From: Chionis minor
Lineage: Eukaryota; Chordata; Aves; Charadriiformes; Chionididae
Length of the DNA: 64,000 nt
Direction: 5' to 3'
NCBI GenBank assembly: GCA_013398295.1
Contig: VZSF01008201.1
Location: 68,526-132,525 of the forward strand
A program made the position numbers and the translations under genes. The notes below the pieces were generated by a model, which did not search any database, had not been told where the DNA came from, and was given only the letters and a program-made list of their open reading frames with translations. This document shows positions 44,101-57,600 of the stretch, piece after piece; the first letter of the stretch is position 1, and the number at the start of each line of letters is the position of its first letter.

Positions 44101-47100
44101 AGGAAAGAGCAAAGGACGAGCTCGGGAGCCTCAGGGCAGGCACCAGAGGGAGTCACAGCTCTGCTCAGCGGCCGCTCTCGCTGTCATTTTGCCAAAAGCA
44201 TGGGGATGGTCAGCCCTGGGCTGGTGGGCTCCCAAAAGCCATGACCCAGCCTGATCCGCATGCCCGGGTGAGGAGCTCTCGGTGGGTGCTGGGGGTGGCA
44301 CAGCCACTGAGATCCAGCCCATGGGGTGCAAAGTCCCCCTTCCCAGGACCGAGACCCCGGGCACAGCCACAGCTTCTCCCAGTGACTTCGCCATCAAAGG
44401 TGCTTGTGCCCCATCGTGGTGGTGCCAGGCTGGGACAGGGCTGGCAGGGGCAGCGAGATGCCGGATCTGTCTGGGGCCGTTCGGTAGCCCACGTGTTCCC
44501 AGCCCCACCAGGACGTGGCAAGGCCATGCTTTTAACTTTGAACAAATAACACCCCCCTCCTCGGGACGCCTGGCTGTTTGCAGGGCGCAAACAAGCCACT
44601 TTGGGCGACGGAAAACTTCCCGCTCGCGCTCAGCAGCTCCAGGAAGAAACTGGGTCCCAGTGCCGGCTAATCTGGTCGATCTGTTTGCGCCAGCTGGCGT
44701 GGCACAGACCGGATGGTGGTGAGACGGGGCAGGCAAAACCACACTGCCTTGTACCAGGTCATGCACAGGCTGCTAAGAAGGCACCACAGATGGAGGCTGA
44801 TGGTCTCATCCAGCCTCTGTGTTGGTCCGACGCTGCCTCACGCTGCCTTGGCACCTCGGGACGAAAGTGGCTGAATGGCAGAGCCCCACGAAGGGCATCG
44901 CCCAGCCAGAAAGGGGGTGCAAACCCCACACCCCCAGTGTCGTTCACACCATCTTTGCATTGCTGCCATATCTTCCTCGTCCCTGTTTGACACACACACC
45001 CCCCCAAGATGGGTGCTGGGGTGTTGGACGTGGGGAATTGCCCTGCTAAACCTCAACAATGTTCACCCTGGGGTGAGAAGAGCTGGGATCTACCTGCCAG
45101 CAGCAGCCAGGCATGGAGACTTCAGCTTAGCTCCTCCGTGCTGCAAGCTTTAGGAGCCACACGACACAGCAGGACCTGAGCCTTCCTGGCTCCATGGTCA
45201 GGATGATGGTCCTCCACGTCCTGGCCAGGACAGCGTGCGTCCGTGCTGCAGAGATAGACCGTCAGTGTCCCCCATCTGCAGAGCAGGGATGGACCCGTGG
45301 GACTGCCTGGCTCTTCCTTGCGTGGGGTTGGACACATGCCTGGTATCAGCTACACCATGGAAGGAACTCAGCTGTCTTCTTTCTCCTCTTTTCGGTAGCC
45401 ATCTGTGAACACCAGAACCCCAAAGCCGAGGGACAAGCACCGGGTGTAATTCCCTGCCTTTCCCAGGCTGCAGGGCCGGGTGAAACCCGCAGCAGTGGCT
45501 GGTGCAGGACGTTTTTTTCCAAAGCCAATTGCACGTGAAAACCAAACCAAGCACAAAACCCGCCCCGAGCCCTTGGACATCCCTGCCCAGGGCTCAAAAT
45601 CACAGAAGCAAAACCCATTCCTGCCCGCGAACACCCCAGATTCCCCCGGGCATTCACTGTGTATCCACCACCGGCCAGAATATCCTGATACTGTAGCCGG
45701 ACCGTGTTCTCAGTTTTATATATCAGCAGTGAATAAAGCAGTTGTCATCCGCCCCCTGCTCCAGCCCAGCTTAATTTCCAAAGCCTGGCTGGAGGTGTCA
45801 ACTAATCACAGACTTCCTCCACTTAGCAGCTCAGGGCGAAGGTAATCACTGGTTTGGGTGCCTCTGCTCTTGCCCCGACCGAAACTGCTTGCCCCCACCC
45901 CTCTGTCCCTGGCGTCACCGCCTGGCCAGGCGTTACCTAACGTGGGCGCACGGCAGAGACGCCACAGGCTCCGTCCCTCTCTGCTTCCAAAATGCCGAGC
46001 CTGCCGCCGGTGGTGCCACAAAGGGATGGCCAAGCCCTTTTGCCTGCCAGTCTGGCAGCTTTTTTGGACCCCAGAGGACTGGGGAGTCCTGTCCTGGCAG
46101 CGATGGGTCCCAAGGATGGAACCAGCCATCATTCCAGCAGGGGTCATGAGCCAGCGATCGGAAAGAACCTCCTGGGTGCAACGCTGCACCTCCAGTCGTC
46201 AAAAATTAAATACATTTTCCCTTGTAACCACAGCAGTGCCCGAACCCAAACCCCCCTCCTCCCAAGTGCTCTCCCAGTCCCCAAGCCAGAGCCACCGGGG
46301 CCGGCCACACACGTGTCCCCGCAGGCAGACACCCGACCCAGCGGCTCCCCGGCAGCCGCCCACACGAAACTTTTACCGCTCGGCACAGGCAGGGTAACTC
46401 CAGGCTCCGTCCTCTGCCCTCTCTAGGAAAAAGGGATAATTCGAGCCTCCTTGGCAGAAAGCAGCGTACGGATGGATGAGGACTCTGGTGAGGTTGTGCT
46501 GGGGATGGAACTACCCGACACTCGCTGATCCGTCGTAGAGCCAGGACCGTTTGTTGGGGCAGCTCAACACCGCTACCCACCGCTGCTTTTCGGGGCCAGG
46601 GCTCCCTGCCAGCCCCCACTGCCAGCTTTGCAGGCCAGCGGGAGAGGGGCTGGGAGGGGAGGTAGGGCTCAGCACCAAAACCCCCTTGCTGTTCCCTCTG
46701 GGAGTTTTTAGACACGCTCTGGCGAGACCGCCGTGTTTGTCCAGTTTAAGAAACCAGAGGTCAGGCGGGCACAGACCAGTACCTGCGGCGTGACTCCGTC
46801 GCTGCTCTTTGTAGGATCAGGAGATGTTGAGTTCATGGAAACCAGGAATGCCTGCAAGACAGAAAGCTCCCTGCTCATTAAGAAGCCCACACATGACTTT
46901 AATCAGCAAGGGGAGGGGTGGCGTGATGCAGCCCCAGCACCCGGGATAGGCACAGGACCATGCTCTGCTCCGACACTGGCTCTGCCCCAGCACGCTGGGT
47001 TGGTGCCACCCCGGGTGCCAACAGCAATTTGTTGTTTTGCAGCAATTTGCTGCTGTCCCGGGGCAGGTGCCCGCTCCTTCGGAGCTCCGGCCGGAAGGGA

Positions 47101-50100
47101 GACGAGGGCAGTTGGATCCCTGACGTAACCCGCCGTGCCCGGGAGGCAGTGGCTGCAAGGGAGTGAGCCGCCCGGCCCGGGTGGGAAGCCAACGCACTGC
47201 GTCACTCCTTCCAGCTGGAAATTTGGTCGGGAGCCAAAGGGCTGCCCAAATCCAGCTGGACTCCAAGAACGCACCCCCATCTTCCCAAGTCTCGTGCGGC
47301 CGTAACCTACTTCCCTGATTTCGGCTGCTGCGGGGAAGCCATGGTTGAGCCAAGGGCCTGGGGAGGGGGTCCGCTGTGCCAACTCCATCAGACACCAATG
47401 GGCTCCATCTCCCTGCCAGGCTTGGGGACACACGCAGCCAATATCCCGTGTGTCCACCCTGCCCATTACACATGGGGCAGCCCAGCCCCAGGTATGGCGG
47501 AATGACTTTCTGAGGCTGAACTGCCCCGAGCGCACCTCCCCTGGGGAAGAACCCATCATTCCCGGTGGGTACGGGCAGCCCACCGGAGCCCTGGGGACCT
47601 GCATCCCACGAGTGCCATCCCGCCGAGAGCAGTTTTTGTTTCTTCTTCAAGACGAGCGCCCAGATGCACCCTGCCAGCCAGAGGGATAACTCACACACCG
47701 CCTGGCAGGTATTTCATCAGCATGGCCGGACCCATAAAACCAGTTAGCTTGGAAAAACAGGGACTCTTCTAATGATACCTTTGGAGCAGTGGTGCTCCGG
47801 ATCCCAGGCCACCAAGGGAATATCTGGAGGAGCCCAGAGGAGGTTGCAGGTCAGCTCTGGTTGGCACACGGCTTCATCCCCGACCAACAGCAGCACCGGC
47901 TGAAGAGGACATCCCCCATCCTCAGCACCCCGAAAACTGGCATTTTGCAGCCTCCTAGTGAGACAAGGATGCCAGGAAAGCTGTTAATCCTCCAACCGGT
48001 TTTGCCACAAAAGCAAAATCTCCCAAGCCCCGTTCCTCCAGCTTTCCCCCTCCCACCTAGAGCCGTTGCAGGTGAATCCAAGGTGCTGCTCCTTAATCCC
48101 ATCCCGAGGAAGCAGGAGCCACCCTGCCCCAAGCAACCTCACCGGTGCAGTTTATTACCAACTTCGGCGAGGCCCCGCTGGGATCGGGGTCAGCAGCAGC
48201 CGGAGCTCACCGGCGGGATGGCAAAGTGGGGCAAAGTGAAAGAGGGAGGAGGCCCCTGAAAAAAAAATAAGGCTTAGAATAGAAACCAGGTTAGAGCTAA
48301 ACTGTGGGTGGTAGGAGATGTCGTGGCAGGTAGAGCGGGCTGCTGCTGCCAGCCCAGGGGACCCGGGGGCCTCTGAGACATCCTCACCATCCTCAGCATC
48401 CTCACCGTCCTTAGCATCCTCACTGAGTTTGCAGGGATGACAATCCGCCAATTTTAGGGGTCGCTCAGCTGGAGGGCACAGGGGCAGGGGGGCCATAGGG
48501 GTGAGCCTGGGTGCAAAGAGAACAAGAGCTCAGCCCTAAAACTTAACACCTCAAGGGATTTTTTGGTCCATGGGATGGCCAGGATTTGGGACTGCCCCTG
48601 CGGAGGGTCTTTGCTGGCCCAGGAGAGCCACATCCAGGGCTGCCGGACGGAGACTCAGTGGAAACAGAGACTCAGATAGCAGTTCTGAAGAAAATGTAAG
48701 GTTTTTTTTTCTCCTTTCTTCCTGAATGGGAAAAGAACAATCAACAATGAGCCAAGCTGCGCGCAAGGTGAGATAAGACCAACCTCCCAGGGTGCTCACG
48801 GCAGCAGGACAAGCGTCACTGGGCACTTGGCACAGCCCCGAGGGTTCCCCCGAAGTGCACAGAGGGCTCACGAGGTGCCGCCGGCACCACCCCGGTACCC
48901 GCCAGCCCAGGGAGCCCATGGGAGGCCAGATCCGCCGGCAAACACGGGAGCTGTGCCGTGGCCACATCCCGGGCTGGGCTGCGGCCGGGTTGAGCCAGGC
49001 AGGGAGCTGATAGCAGGATTTATCAAGCAAGGCTGGAGGTGGTTCTGGGAATACTTGTGCTGCCCAGCATGAGCCCTGCTTCCTGAGCAGGATGTTGCCT
49101 TCCGGCACATGGCATAGGTGATGTCCTTGGAAAACCAAGCAATTTCCTGGGAGAGGGGTGACTAAGACTCCTGTTTAGTTGGAAAAAGGAGTGAAATCAG
49201 CCTCCTTGGAGGTGAGGGGGTGTCCCCTTGGGGCACCCCAGGTTGAGCCTGCATGTAGACCGATGGCTTTCCCTAGCCCATGAGCCAATTCCACCCAGGA
49301 CTTCACTCCACCTGCTGCAGACCGGGAGAAAACCTGCTGTCAGCCATGGCAAAAAACATCCCCACAATCTCTGTTTCCCCCAAACAGCAGGGCTGCCTTT
49401 TCCATAGCGAAAAGACCTGTGGTCAAGGAAATTACCTTTCCAGAAGACAAGGCCACAGCAATATTGTGAGGAGGTTCCTGTGTCCATCCCCTGCCCCACT
49501 GGAATGCCGGCCACGTTGTCTTCAGCCCCTTGGAAAGGATCTGCTGGTGGCAGAGCCGGTGGGGAGCTGGGGTGAGGAGGACATCTGAGGAGAGATGGCA
49601 AGAGCTGCCAGCTCCCCCTCCTTCTTTACATAGCCAATAATTTTTGGGAAGAAACAGTGTAAAAAGCTGCTTTATTTTATCCGTGAGTCCCAACATGGCC
49701 TTATCCTGCTGTCAGGGTACAGCTCTTGGCATCGCCTGTCCCTGGGGTGGTGAGAAAGGGACCTTACGGTCCCCTTCAGAGAGGAAGGCAGCCATCCCAT
49801 GTCACCTCCTCCAGCCTCTGGTTATTCCAGGCTGGTGATCTTCCTCCAGCTCCAGCAGACTCTGGGATGCTGCGGGAGGACCAGGGACCTGCTCATCACC
49901 CCCCGGCACAGAAATCCACCCGGGAGGCACCCGCAGCGCCTGGCCTCCTCCCCTCCATCTCACACACGGCCAAAGCCAGCCCCAGCTTGGGGACACTGTC
50001 CCCAGCGGCGGGGCTGGTCCTCCCCAGGGAAAGGCAGTTTGAGCACGTGGCATTCCTGCCCGGCGGAGCTGAGCGCAGCCCTGGGCCAGGTGAGTAACGC

Positions 50101-51550
50101 TTTCGGCCGGCTGCCTTGAATACCAGGGGTTGCTCTATCACCCGGTGCCGGCGGGCAAGGAGGCATGCTGCTCCGCTGGCACCCAGGGGCCCCTTCTCAG
50201 CACCTCCAAAATGTCTCCTGGGGGGCAGTCAGGCACCCTCTTCCCTCTTCTGCGAACAGGGCTGACCCAGTCCCAGCACTGTCCAAGCTCCTCTTGCTCT
50301 CCTGTGCCTTCTCCCACCTGGTCGCTCCAGGCAAGCGGTCCCCCTGAGCCAGTGACCACTGGCCCTGCTGCCCCCCATTCCAACCACCCCCAGACATGGC
50401 TCTTGGGCACGTGGATGCCACCAGACCGTCTTCGCCCCTCTCCAGGTTGTGTTTTGCTGTGGGTATTGCCCAGCCCCGCTGTACTCCTCCAGGAAGCATC
50501 CCTTGTGGATACCGCTCCAGGGTGCCACTGCTTCCCAGGGCTTTTGTGAGGGATGCCCGGCATGGGGCAGGGCTGTCCCCATTCCTGCAGGCATTATTGC
50601 GGAGTGGGAGCAGAGCTCTGGTCACAGACACGCCGGTGCTGCTGCCGGCACCCTGCCCGCACGGGCTTGTGTAACTTCTTACGTCAGGCAGCGCCGGGCC
50701 ACGGCTGAGCCAGCTCCCGATTCCCTCCCTGCCCGTGCTGGCCAGGCATCGCCGCCACTCCGGGGGCGCAAAGGTCCAGGGTCCTGTTCCCTGGGGATCC
50801 CTGTGCCTGCTGGGTGTCCCCATGCGCTCCCCTTGCCCAGCAGTCTTCCTGTGGGGATGGTGGTGGGTGCTGTCACTCGGTCCCCGCAGTGACCTGAGGA
50901 TGCTCGTCTTCCACCTGGGGAAGATTTGGGGCACGGTTCTGCTTCACACGGAGCAGCCTTCCCCGACATCTTTGAAAGCAAACAGAAAAAGGGATGGTTT
51001 CATGCATGTCCCAGGGGAGAAGGGGCAGGATGGGGCCAGGGCTGCTCCCTCGCTGGCAGCAGAGATGAGCCCAGCATAGCCCAGCACAGCCCAGTGAGCT
51101 TCCACCACCCCTGACATCCCTGTCCTCCTTTCCAAACCTAACCGGCCGGGTTTCGGGGTGCTGGACCTGTGCCAAAGCACCGGGACAGCGGGGCAAAGGC
51201 ATTCCCGGGTGCCAGAGCAGGCAGGACGTGGTGCCAAGAACAGCACAACACTGCTCACCTCCCCTTCCCACCCCCCCAAAACATGAGCAAAATCCCTGGG
51301 GAGACGTTGCCTGTGGGTGCAACCAACGACCAGCTCAGGGCTGCCTGCCAGTGCCCTCGAGGGCTGCGCGGCAGTCACGAAACCTGCAGTTGGGGTCCAT
51401 GTGCCCCTGGGCATGGGCCATAGAGCCCGTAGGCAGCTGTTAAACACCCATTTTTGCCCCTCGGGCATCACTCGTGGGTGGCAAAATGCCGCGGGGTTCG
51501 CTTTGGCACTTGGTGTTCTTATGTAAAGGAGCAGGAGAGCGGTGGGGATG
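41200..51550. other. Gene-poor spacer upstream of FADS6
   Basis: No exon series or recognisable protein on either strand. ORFs are short or proline/glycine-rich and overlap in several frames. Patches of lower GC at 41880-42120 and 43680-43730 stand out as possible regulatory DNA. AATAAA occurs on the plus strand at 45733 and on the minus strand near 49675; both could end non-coding transcripts. Confidence 0.5.
43697..43726. promoter_or_regulatory. Inverted repeat with two TAATTA homeodomain cores
   Basis: GGTAATTAA at 43697-43705 and TTAATTACC at 43718-43726 are perfect inverted 9-mers separated by 12 bases. Each contains TAATTA, the core bound by many homeodomain proteins. It lies in a local AT-rich island within GC-rich DNA. 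Function is inferred from the motif only. Confidence 0.35.
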
Positions 51551-51556
51551 AGCCCT

Positions 51557-51643
51557 GCTTTATAGGTCAGAAAATGGAGGTGCGGGGCAGTTAGGGGATT
51601 GGGCTAGGTCAGCCCGTGAGTCAGTGGCAAAGGAGGGACTGGC
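51557..51643 (+). mobile_element. MIR-like (CORE-SINE) remnant
   Basis: The stretch follows the order of the MIR core: TTTATAGGTCAGAAAATGGAGG, then GTTAGGGGATTGGGCTAGGTCA, then AGTCAGTGGCAAAGGAGGGACT. These correspond to remembered MIR segments for the GAGGAAACTGAGG, GGTTAAGTGACTTGCCCAAGGTCA and AGTGGCAGAGCCGGGACT blocks. It is diverged but collinear over about 85 bp. Confidence 0.55.
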
Positions 51644-54600
51644 GCGGCGGAGGCTTTATTAGCTGATGAGGGGTGGAGCGAGGCTCCGCAGGCAGGCGAG
51701 GAGCCACGCCGAGACACTGAGACACGGCATCGACCGAGCGGGGTCTCGCTCTCCCTCCCGGCACATCCTCCAGCACCCCGACCCGCCGGCAATGTGGCAC
51801 CGGCCCCGCTCCTCCTCCTCCTCTCCTTGTCCCTGACGGGCAGCCCAGCCACGCGCCCCCCGCCGCAGCCCCAAACTCACCCGCGGCACAGCCAGGAAGG
51901 CGGTGATGGAGCAAGGTCAGTGAAACAGGTTTCTCCTCCTGGGTCTCTCGAGCGAGGCGTCCTTCCCTGCGCTGGCTGGGGAGCTGCAGACTTGTTGACA
52001 GCGGCTCTCGTTAGCTCAGTTATTGACCGAGGGCTGGGTTCCCGGCTCCGGAGGTAATGGCTGGGATGGGGCCACGGCTGCCTGGTGCATCTCCCCGTTC
52101 CTCCCCAGGTGACTGGCCATGCTGCTCAGCCTTCCCTGACCTCGTGGGACCCCACAGGAGCCCCCCACCAGGGAGGTGCGCTCCGAAACGCCAAAGGGGG
52201 CTGTGGATGCTGAAATGACGTGTGTCAGTGTGGGAGCTCTGCTATGCTGGGGACCCAGAGGGGTTTGGGGGCGGCAGCCCTGGCTGACCCCGGTGCCGTG
52301 GCCCGCAGCCACCCCCGGGTGCTGGCACGCCAGCCGAGCAGCCCGTGCCAAGCTCAGTGTTTGTTTGTGGCTGTGGAGAAGGGCCAGGCTGTGGGTTTAT
52401 CACAGCAGAGGTAAAAGGCAGCATCCAGGCCAGCTGCCAGGATCCTTTCCCTACCCCGTTTTCCCTTTTTTGCCATCTCGTCGGAGCTCCCACACTCTTC
52501 TCCGTGCTTCTCGGCAGCAGTGCCCGCGGCTGGCAGCACTGCAAACCTGGGAACAGGGAAGCGTGGATGTTGGCCATCCCGGCCATGGGCACGTTTCCAA
52601 ACCGCAGCCGTAGAGTCCGGGGGCAGCGTCCCAGGGGAGGGTGAGCGTGGGTGAGGGTCCTCACCGCCAGCGCCAGGTTTTGCGGTGACACAGCCACCCC
52701 AGCCAAGCTCTGCCACTTCCCAGCGGTGAGATAATGGGTGAGGAACAAAGGGATGTTATAGCAGCCGGATCCGTCCGTCCCCGGCACCTCCCGCCAGGGC
52801 AGAGCCCGTCCTTGCCTGGATTGAGGTGGTTTTTGGGCTGGATCCCAGCCCTGTGCTTGCTGCTCCCAGTGTAGTCCTGTGGTGTGTCGGGTGGTCCAGC
52901 CTTCGCCTGGGTGTCTCCTCCGGTCCCACTGGGACTTTCGGGGCTCGGTGGCTCTGCTGGCTTTGAAGAGCACTGGCGAGTTGGAGCTCGGTGTCCTGAA
53001 CAGGAAAACACAGTTGTTGTCGAAGTGCGTCCTAAAAGGTTAAAGCTTAGGCAAAGATTAGGGAACGGGAGCAGTGAGAAGGTTGTCCCTGACCATCTGA
53101 AAAAGCAGGAGGCTGGGAGATAGTGAAGGAAGCCGGGATCACCACCCACCCGCAGCGCCGCATTAGCACATGCTTCCATGCTGGCATCACATGGGGATAT
53201 GGGACCCCTAGTGCCATGGGACAGGCAGTGCCACGGGGGAGGCAGCACCGTGGCACGTGTGCTGATGGATGCTGGCAGGGCCACACACGAGCCGGGGGTC
53301 CCACAGCCCCCCCGGTGCCTTCACCGCCTGCCTTCCTCCCACTGAAGCATCTGGGGCAAGAGGTACAGGGCATCCAGGGCACCAATCCTGCAGTGCCAAT
53401 GTTTACCCTAGCTGATGGCATGGTCTCAACCAGCAGCACTACCAAGGAGTCAGTGTCGGTATTGTCCCGGCTACACAGGCTTTCCCACCCCCTTCCAACC
53501 CCCTGTCACCTGTGGGACCCACTGTGTCCCCCTGCTGAGCTGTTCAGGTGAGAGGTGCCCTGTCGCTGAGGGCTTGGCAGGGATGCTCCGTGTCCCGAGC
53601 ATGACACAGGGAGCAGCACAGAGCAGCACAGAGCCTGCTGCATCGCTGGGGTTGGAGCCAAATCCTCCTAAAACACAGTTTCCTGCAGCTTCGGGATCCC
53701 CACCAGCAGTGCTGGGCACGACCCCTTCCTCACCGCTGGTTTCAGGGCTGTGCAGAGTGAACCAGAAGCCTGGGTGTCACAGGGGGTATCAGGGATGTTC
53801 AGCAGCTGGGGACAAAGGTCAGGTGGTGCCTGTGCTTGAGGCACACTTACCCCCAGCAGCACTGTCAGGCTCAGGGGGATGAATCCAGACCAACGCCACG
53901 TACCTGACAGCAGCCTATCTTCACCTCAGCCAAACAGCCTGAAGTGCCCAGCTATGAGCCCTCAAATCCCTCCCTCTCTCCATGCTGTTGGGGAAGGAGC
54001 CTAGGTGAGGTCTGGATTTTCCAGCTCCAGGCAACCCCGTAGTTTCCCCTTAACTGGAGCTGAGGGGCGCTGGGGGGTCTCGCAGCGAGGGCAATTCCTT
54101 GCGTGCTTCTGCAGAAACAGCTCCATACCCCTTGCAAAGGTTATTGCAGCCATAACTCCCCGGTTTTCAGAACAAACCTGTGTTCCGGTCCCGTGCGGAG
54201 CTCCGTAGTAGGAGGGGCTGCCCAGCTCCTGCCCCTCATTCAGTGACAGTCGGGGATTTTAGCTTAACACCCGGGAGGGAGCATCTCCCCCCCCTGCACC
54301 TGGAGCCAACAGCCTGCCTGCACCGGGCGCTGCGGGCAGACTGCCAAAGGCAGAGGGGTCCGGGGCACCGGTGATGCCCCACGCCTTGCTCTGTGCCAGC
54401 TCCCCCCGGGGGATGCTCAGTGTCATCGGTGGGAGCTTCCCCGTGCTCCTCCGGCCGTGAGAGCGAGCCAAGGTGACGGGTACTGAGCGGGACGATAGGT
54501 ACCCCAGAGCTCACTCCAGCCCAGGGACACTCAGTGGCAGGATCCATGACATCACCTGATATTTTGCTAACGTTTATGAATTGTGTGGCGCAGACGTAGA

Positions 54601-57600
54601 AAATAATTCGCCCTGTTAATAGCTAAAGCCAGTGTTAAAAAAAAAAAAAAATGACACTCCGCTTCTCCTGCTTTGCCAGCCCACTCAGCAGCTCACTCTG
54701 CCTCTTGGGGAGGACACACTGAGCCGTGTCCTTGTCTCTGCCTTTGGGAACAGCCACAGAGGGTCCCCAAAAGCTGTTGCAAGGCAATGCCATATCAGCA
54801 CTGCATCCAGCCCTACGCTCAGCTACTGGGGGAGTGATGGGGGGACCATGCAAGGCGCAGCAAAGCCAGGGCGTGCTGCAGTTGCTCTGCACGGTGCCCC
54901 TTCCCAATTGCCTCCATCCTGGCTGTCTGTCTTCCCTTCCCGTGGCCATGCGTCACTCAGCTGCTCGGCCAGGAAGTGAATCCCTGGTGGGATGGGCAGG
55001 AAATAGTTAAGCAAGTGGCATGCAATGGTCGCTGCTGGCCTGGCAGGTCCCAGACCCCACTGTCACCTTCCAGTGTGGGCACCATGGCCATCACCGGCTC
55101 CTGGTGAGGCTGGAGCAGAGAAGCATCGGGCAGCGCTTGGACTAGGTGCTCCTGTCCCGGGGAGATGCCTCCCCATGGTCCCCTCTGCCTGTAGGACCTA
55201 CCTGGTGTCCCACGGGCAATGTCCTTTCTTGCTTCCCATGCCAGCCCCTCGTGGCATGACCGAGCACACGTGCTTCCTAAGGGGAGCAGCCAGTAACCGG
55301 TGCTGCAGGCAGCCTGGGGGCAGCAGCCGTGTTTCCCCCCAGGCCAGCTGTGGTACCCATTAGCCGAGCAGGGATGCTGCAACCCTCACTCAACACCTGC
55401 AAACCCGCATCCCCAACAGTGCCACTGCGCACCTTCCGTCACCCCCGAAACCCTCCCCTGCCTTCTCCCTCCTCCAGATGGTGGTCCGGGGGCCCAACCA
55501 GCACCTAAGGACGGGGGGACAAAAGCAGCTGAGTGACAGTGAATGCCGACACATCCCCATCGCAGCAGCCACGTAGGGATAAGGGCAGAGTTTGTGAATC
55601 TGTATCACTTTTGTGAGAGATGCTCCTCCAAGTTGAGGAGCCGGGGCTCTCTGGCTCAAGGGCGGCGTGTCCATGCCATGGCCAGAGTGCTGGCATCGCT
55701 CCTTGGCTTCTCTCTGCTCCCTCCGTGGCACCTCCTGCGCTTTTGGGGACTGCATTGTTACACGTCCAAGCTAAACCCAGGGCACTGGTTTTGCTGGGAA
55801 GCCCAATTTAACACTGGCAGCAGCACAGAGGGGTTTTGGCGCTCATGGCTTGGGGTGTTAAGGGACAACTGACCCCAGAGTCACAGGTTCCCTGCTAGGG
55901 AGATGCTGCTGCTGCCAGCATGGTGCCGGTGGGACCTGCACAGGGTCCGACCGCGGGCAGGGGCAGAGGCTGGTGGTGTTTGCTCACTGGTAGCACCGGG
56001 TCGGGGAAACCTGCTGCCTGGCTGGGTTTCTGTTTGGGAGGGTATTTAAGGGTGTTCTCCAGGGTGTGCCAGCCCTGGCCTCCACCCTGCTTTCACAAGG
56101 GCCCTCTCCGAAAGGAGCTTGTTGTTCTCGGCCTCGGAGCAGATGCAATTAGCACTGGTGAGGTTCCCCCATGGAGGCCGGGCTGCCGACGGGCAGAGCA
56201 ACGACAGAGCCCAGCTGTGCCGGGGACCCGGGGACAGCCACATGCCCTCTCCATGCCCAGGGTGAGCAGAGCCCGGCTCCATCAAGAGCCCAGCAGGATG
56301 CAGCAACCCAGCCAGCAGGGGGGAGCTATAAACTGGGGGATATCTCCTTGGCCGGGGGGTTTGAACATCTTGTCCTGCAAGGACTGCGTCCCCACGCTTC
56401 GTGGGAGACAACCTGGTTGGAAACCGAGGACCAACCCCAAAGCCAAGCAACGCGCACGAGCCCAAAGACTGGGCGCTTGCTCTGGGGTTGCCGGTGCCTC
56501 TGATAGCCACCCTCGTGCCCGCAGACCATCATCCTCATCCCACCTGGGGCAGCCGTGGGCCTGAGCCCAACTCTCAGGCTCTGCAACACTGCCTTGGTGC
56601 CACAGCTCACTTTTGGTCTCTCCCTGCAGTCATGGAGGTGACCATGTTTGTCTCGGGGCTCGGCCATCCTGGGTGGCACTTCTGGGCTTGGCCTTAGCTG
56701 TACGGGGACGTCTCCCATGGAATTTAGGTACTGTCATGTCAACAAATGTTTTCACTGGCTCTTTGGAGGAAAAACAAGTTGGGAGAAGGGATCTCTGTCT
56801 CTTGTCAGCATCAGCCCGACATCAGCAACTGTTCAGGTGCTCCTAAGCAAGAAGGCAAAGTTAGGGAATGTGCAAATCCCACCATCCCGGCAGCTCCCAA
56901 ATACCCGCCGCATCCCACTGTCCAGCCCACAAAAGGCTCCAGTGGGTGCCAAGCCAATAGACCCGCTTCTCCCTGTAATCCTCTGAGTAAACTGGCCCCA
57001 CTGCACTGGAGTGACAGCTCTACGACCCAGGGGGAATCACTCCCCTCTTGCATCCGGCACCAGCCCAAAGGGTTTGAATCCCCTGGATTCACCCCCAAGG
57101 GAGTTGGAGCCAGGAGCTGGTTTGTGTCTCCGCCAGTTATCCAGAGCGATAGCAGAGGGTCTGGATGAAACCCCACAAATGCACGGGGGAATAGGGTGAA
57201 TTTAGCTACACCATAACCTCACCTGAAAACTGGCCTTGAGTTACAGGTCCTGCTCGCAGCCGGGACATGGTGTCCGTCCCTGTACAGTGCTGCATCCCTG
57301 CTGCCTCGCAGCCCCGACAGGCAATGGGTCCCATCCTGCTCTCCCAAGACCTGTCCCGGCAGAGGGAGCTGTGACATTAGCGAACCCAGCCACAGCTCTC
57401 CCTGCTGGGACGGCAGCCCCGGGCTTTGGAAAGGGACCAACGAAAACAGTGCTGGGGCCCCGGCGCCGTGCAGCCTTCAGGGAGAACTTGCCGACTCAGC
57501 ACATCTGATTGCTCGCCCTTTTGCCTGGAAATCAAGCCAAGAGTTACGCAGAACTTGTAAATTCAAATATAAACGTACTTTTAGCACTAAAAAAAAAAAC

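Noticed and set aside
46817..47698. Minus-strand 293-codon frame
   Set aside because: No recognisable domain; other frames across the same DNA are equally long, as expected from high GC.
51794..52057. Plus-strand frame beginning like a signal peptide (leucine-rich, then SPATRPPPQ)
   Set aside because: It begins at GTG, no in-frame ATG was found upstream, and no following exon was found. The only nearby ATG reads into a stop after 14 codons.
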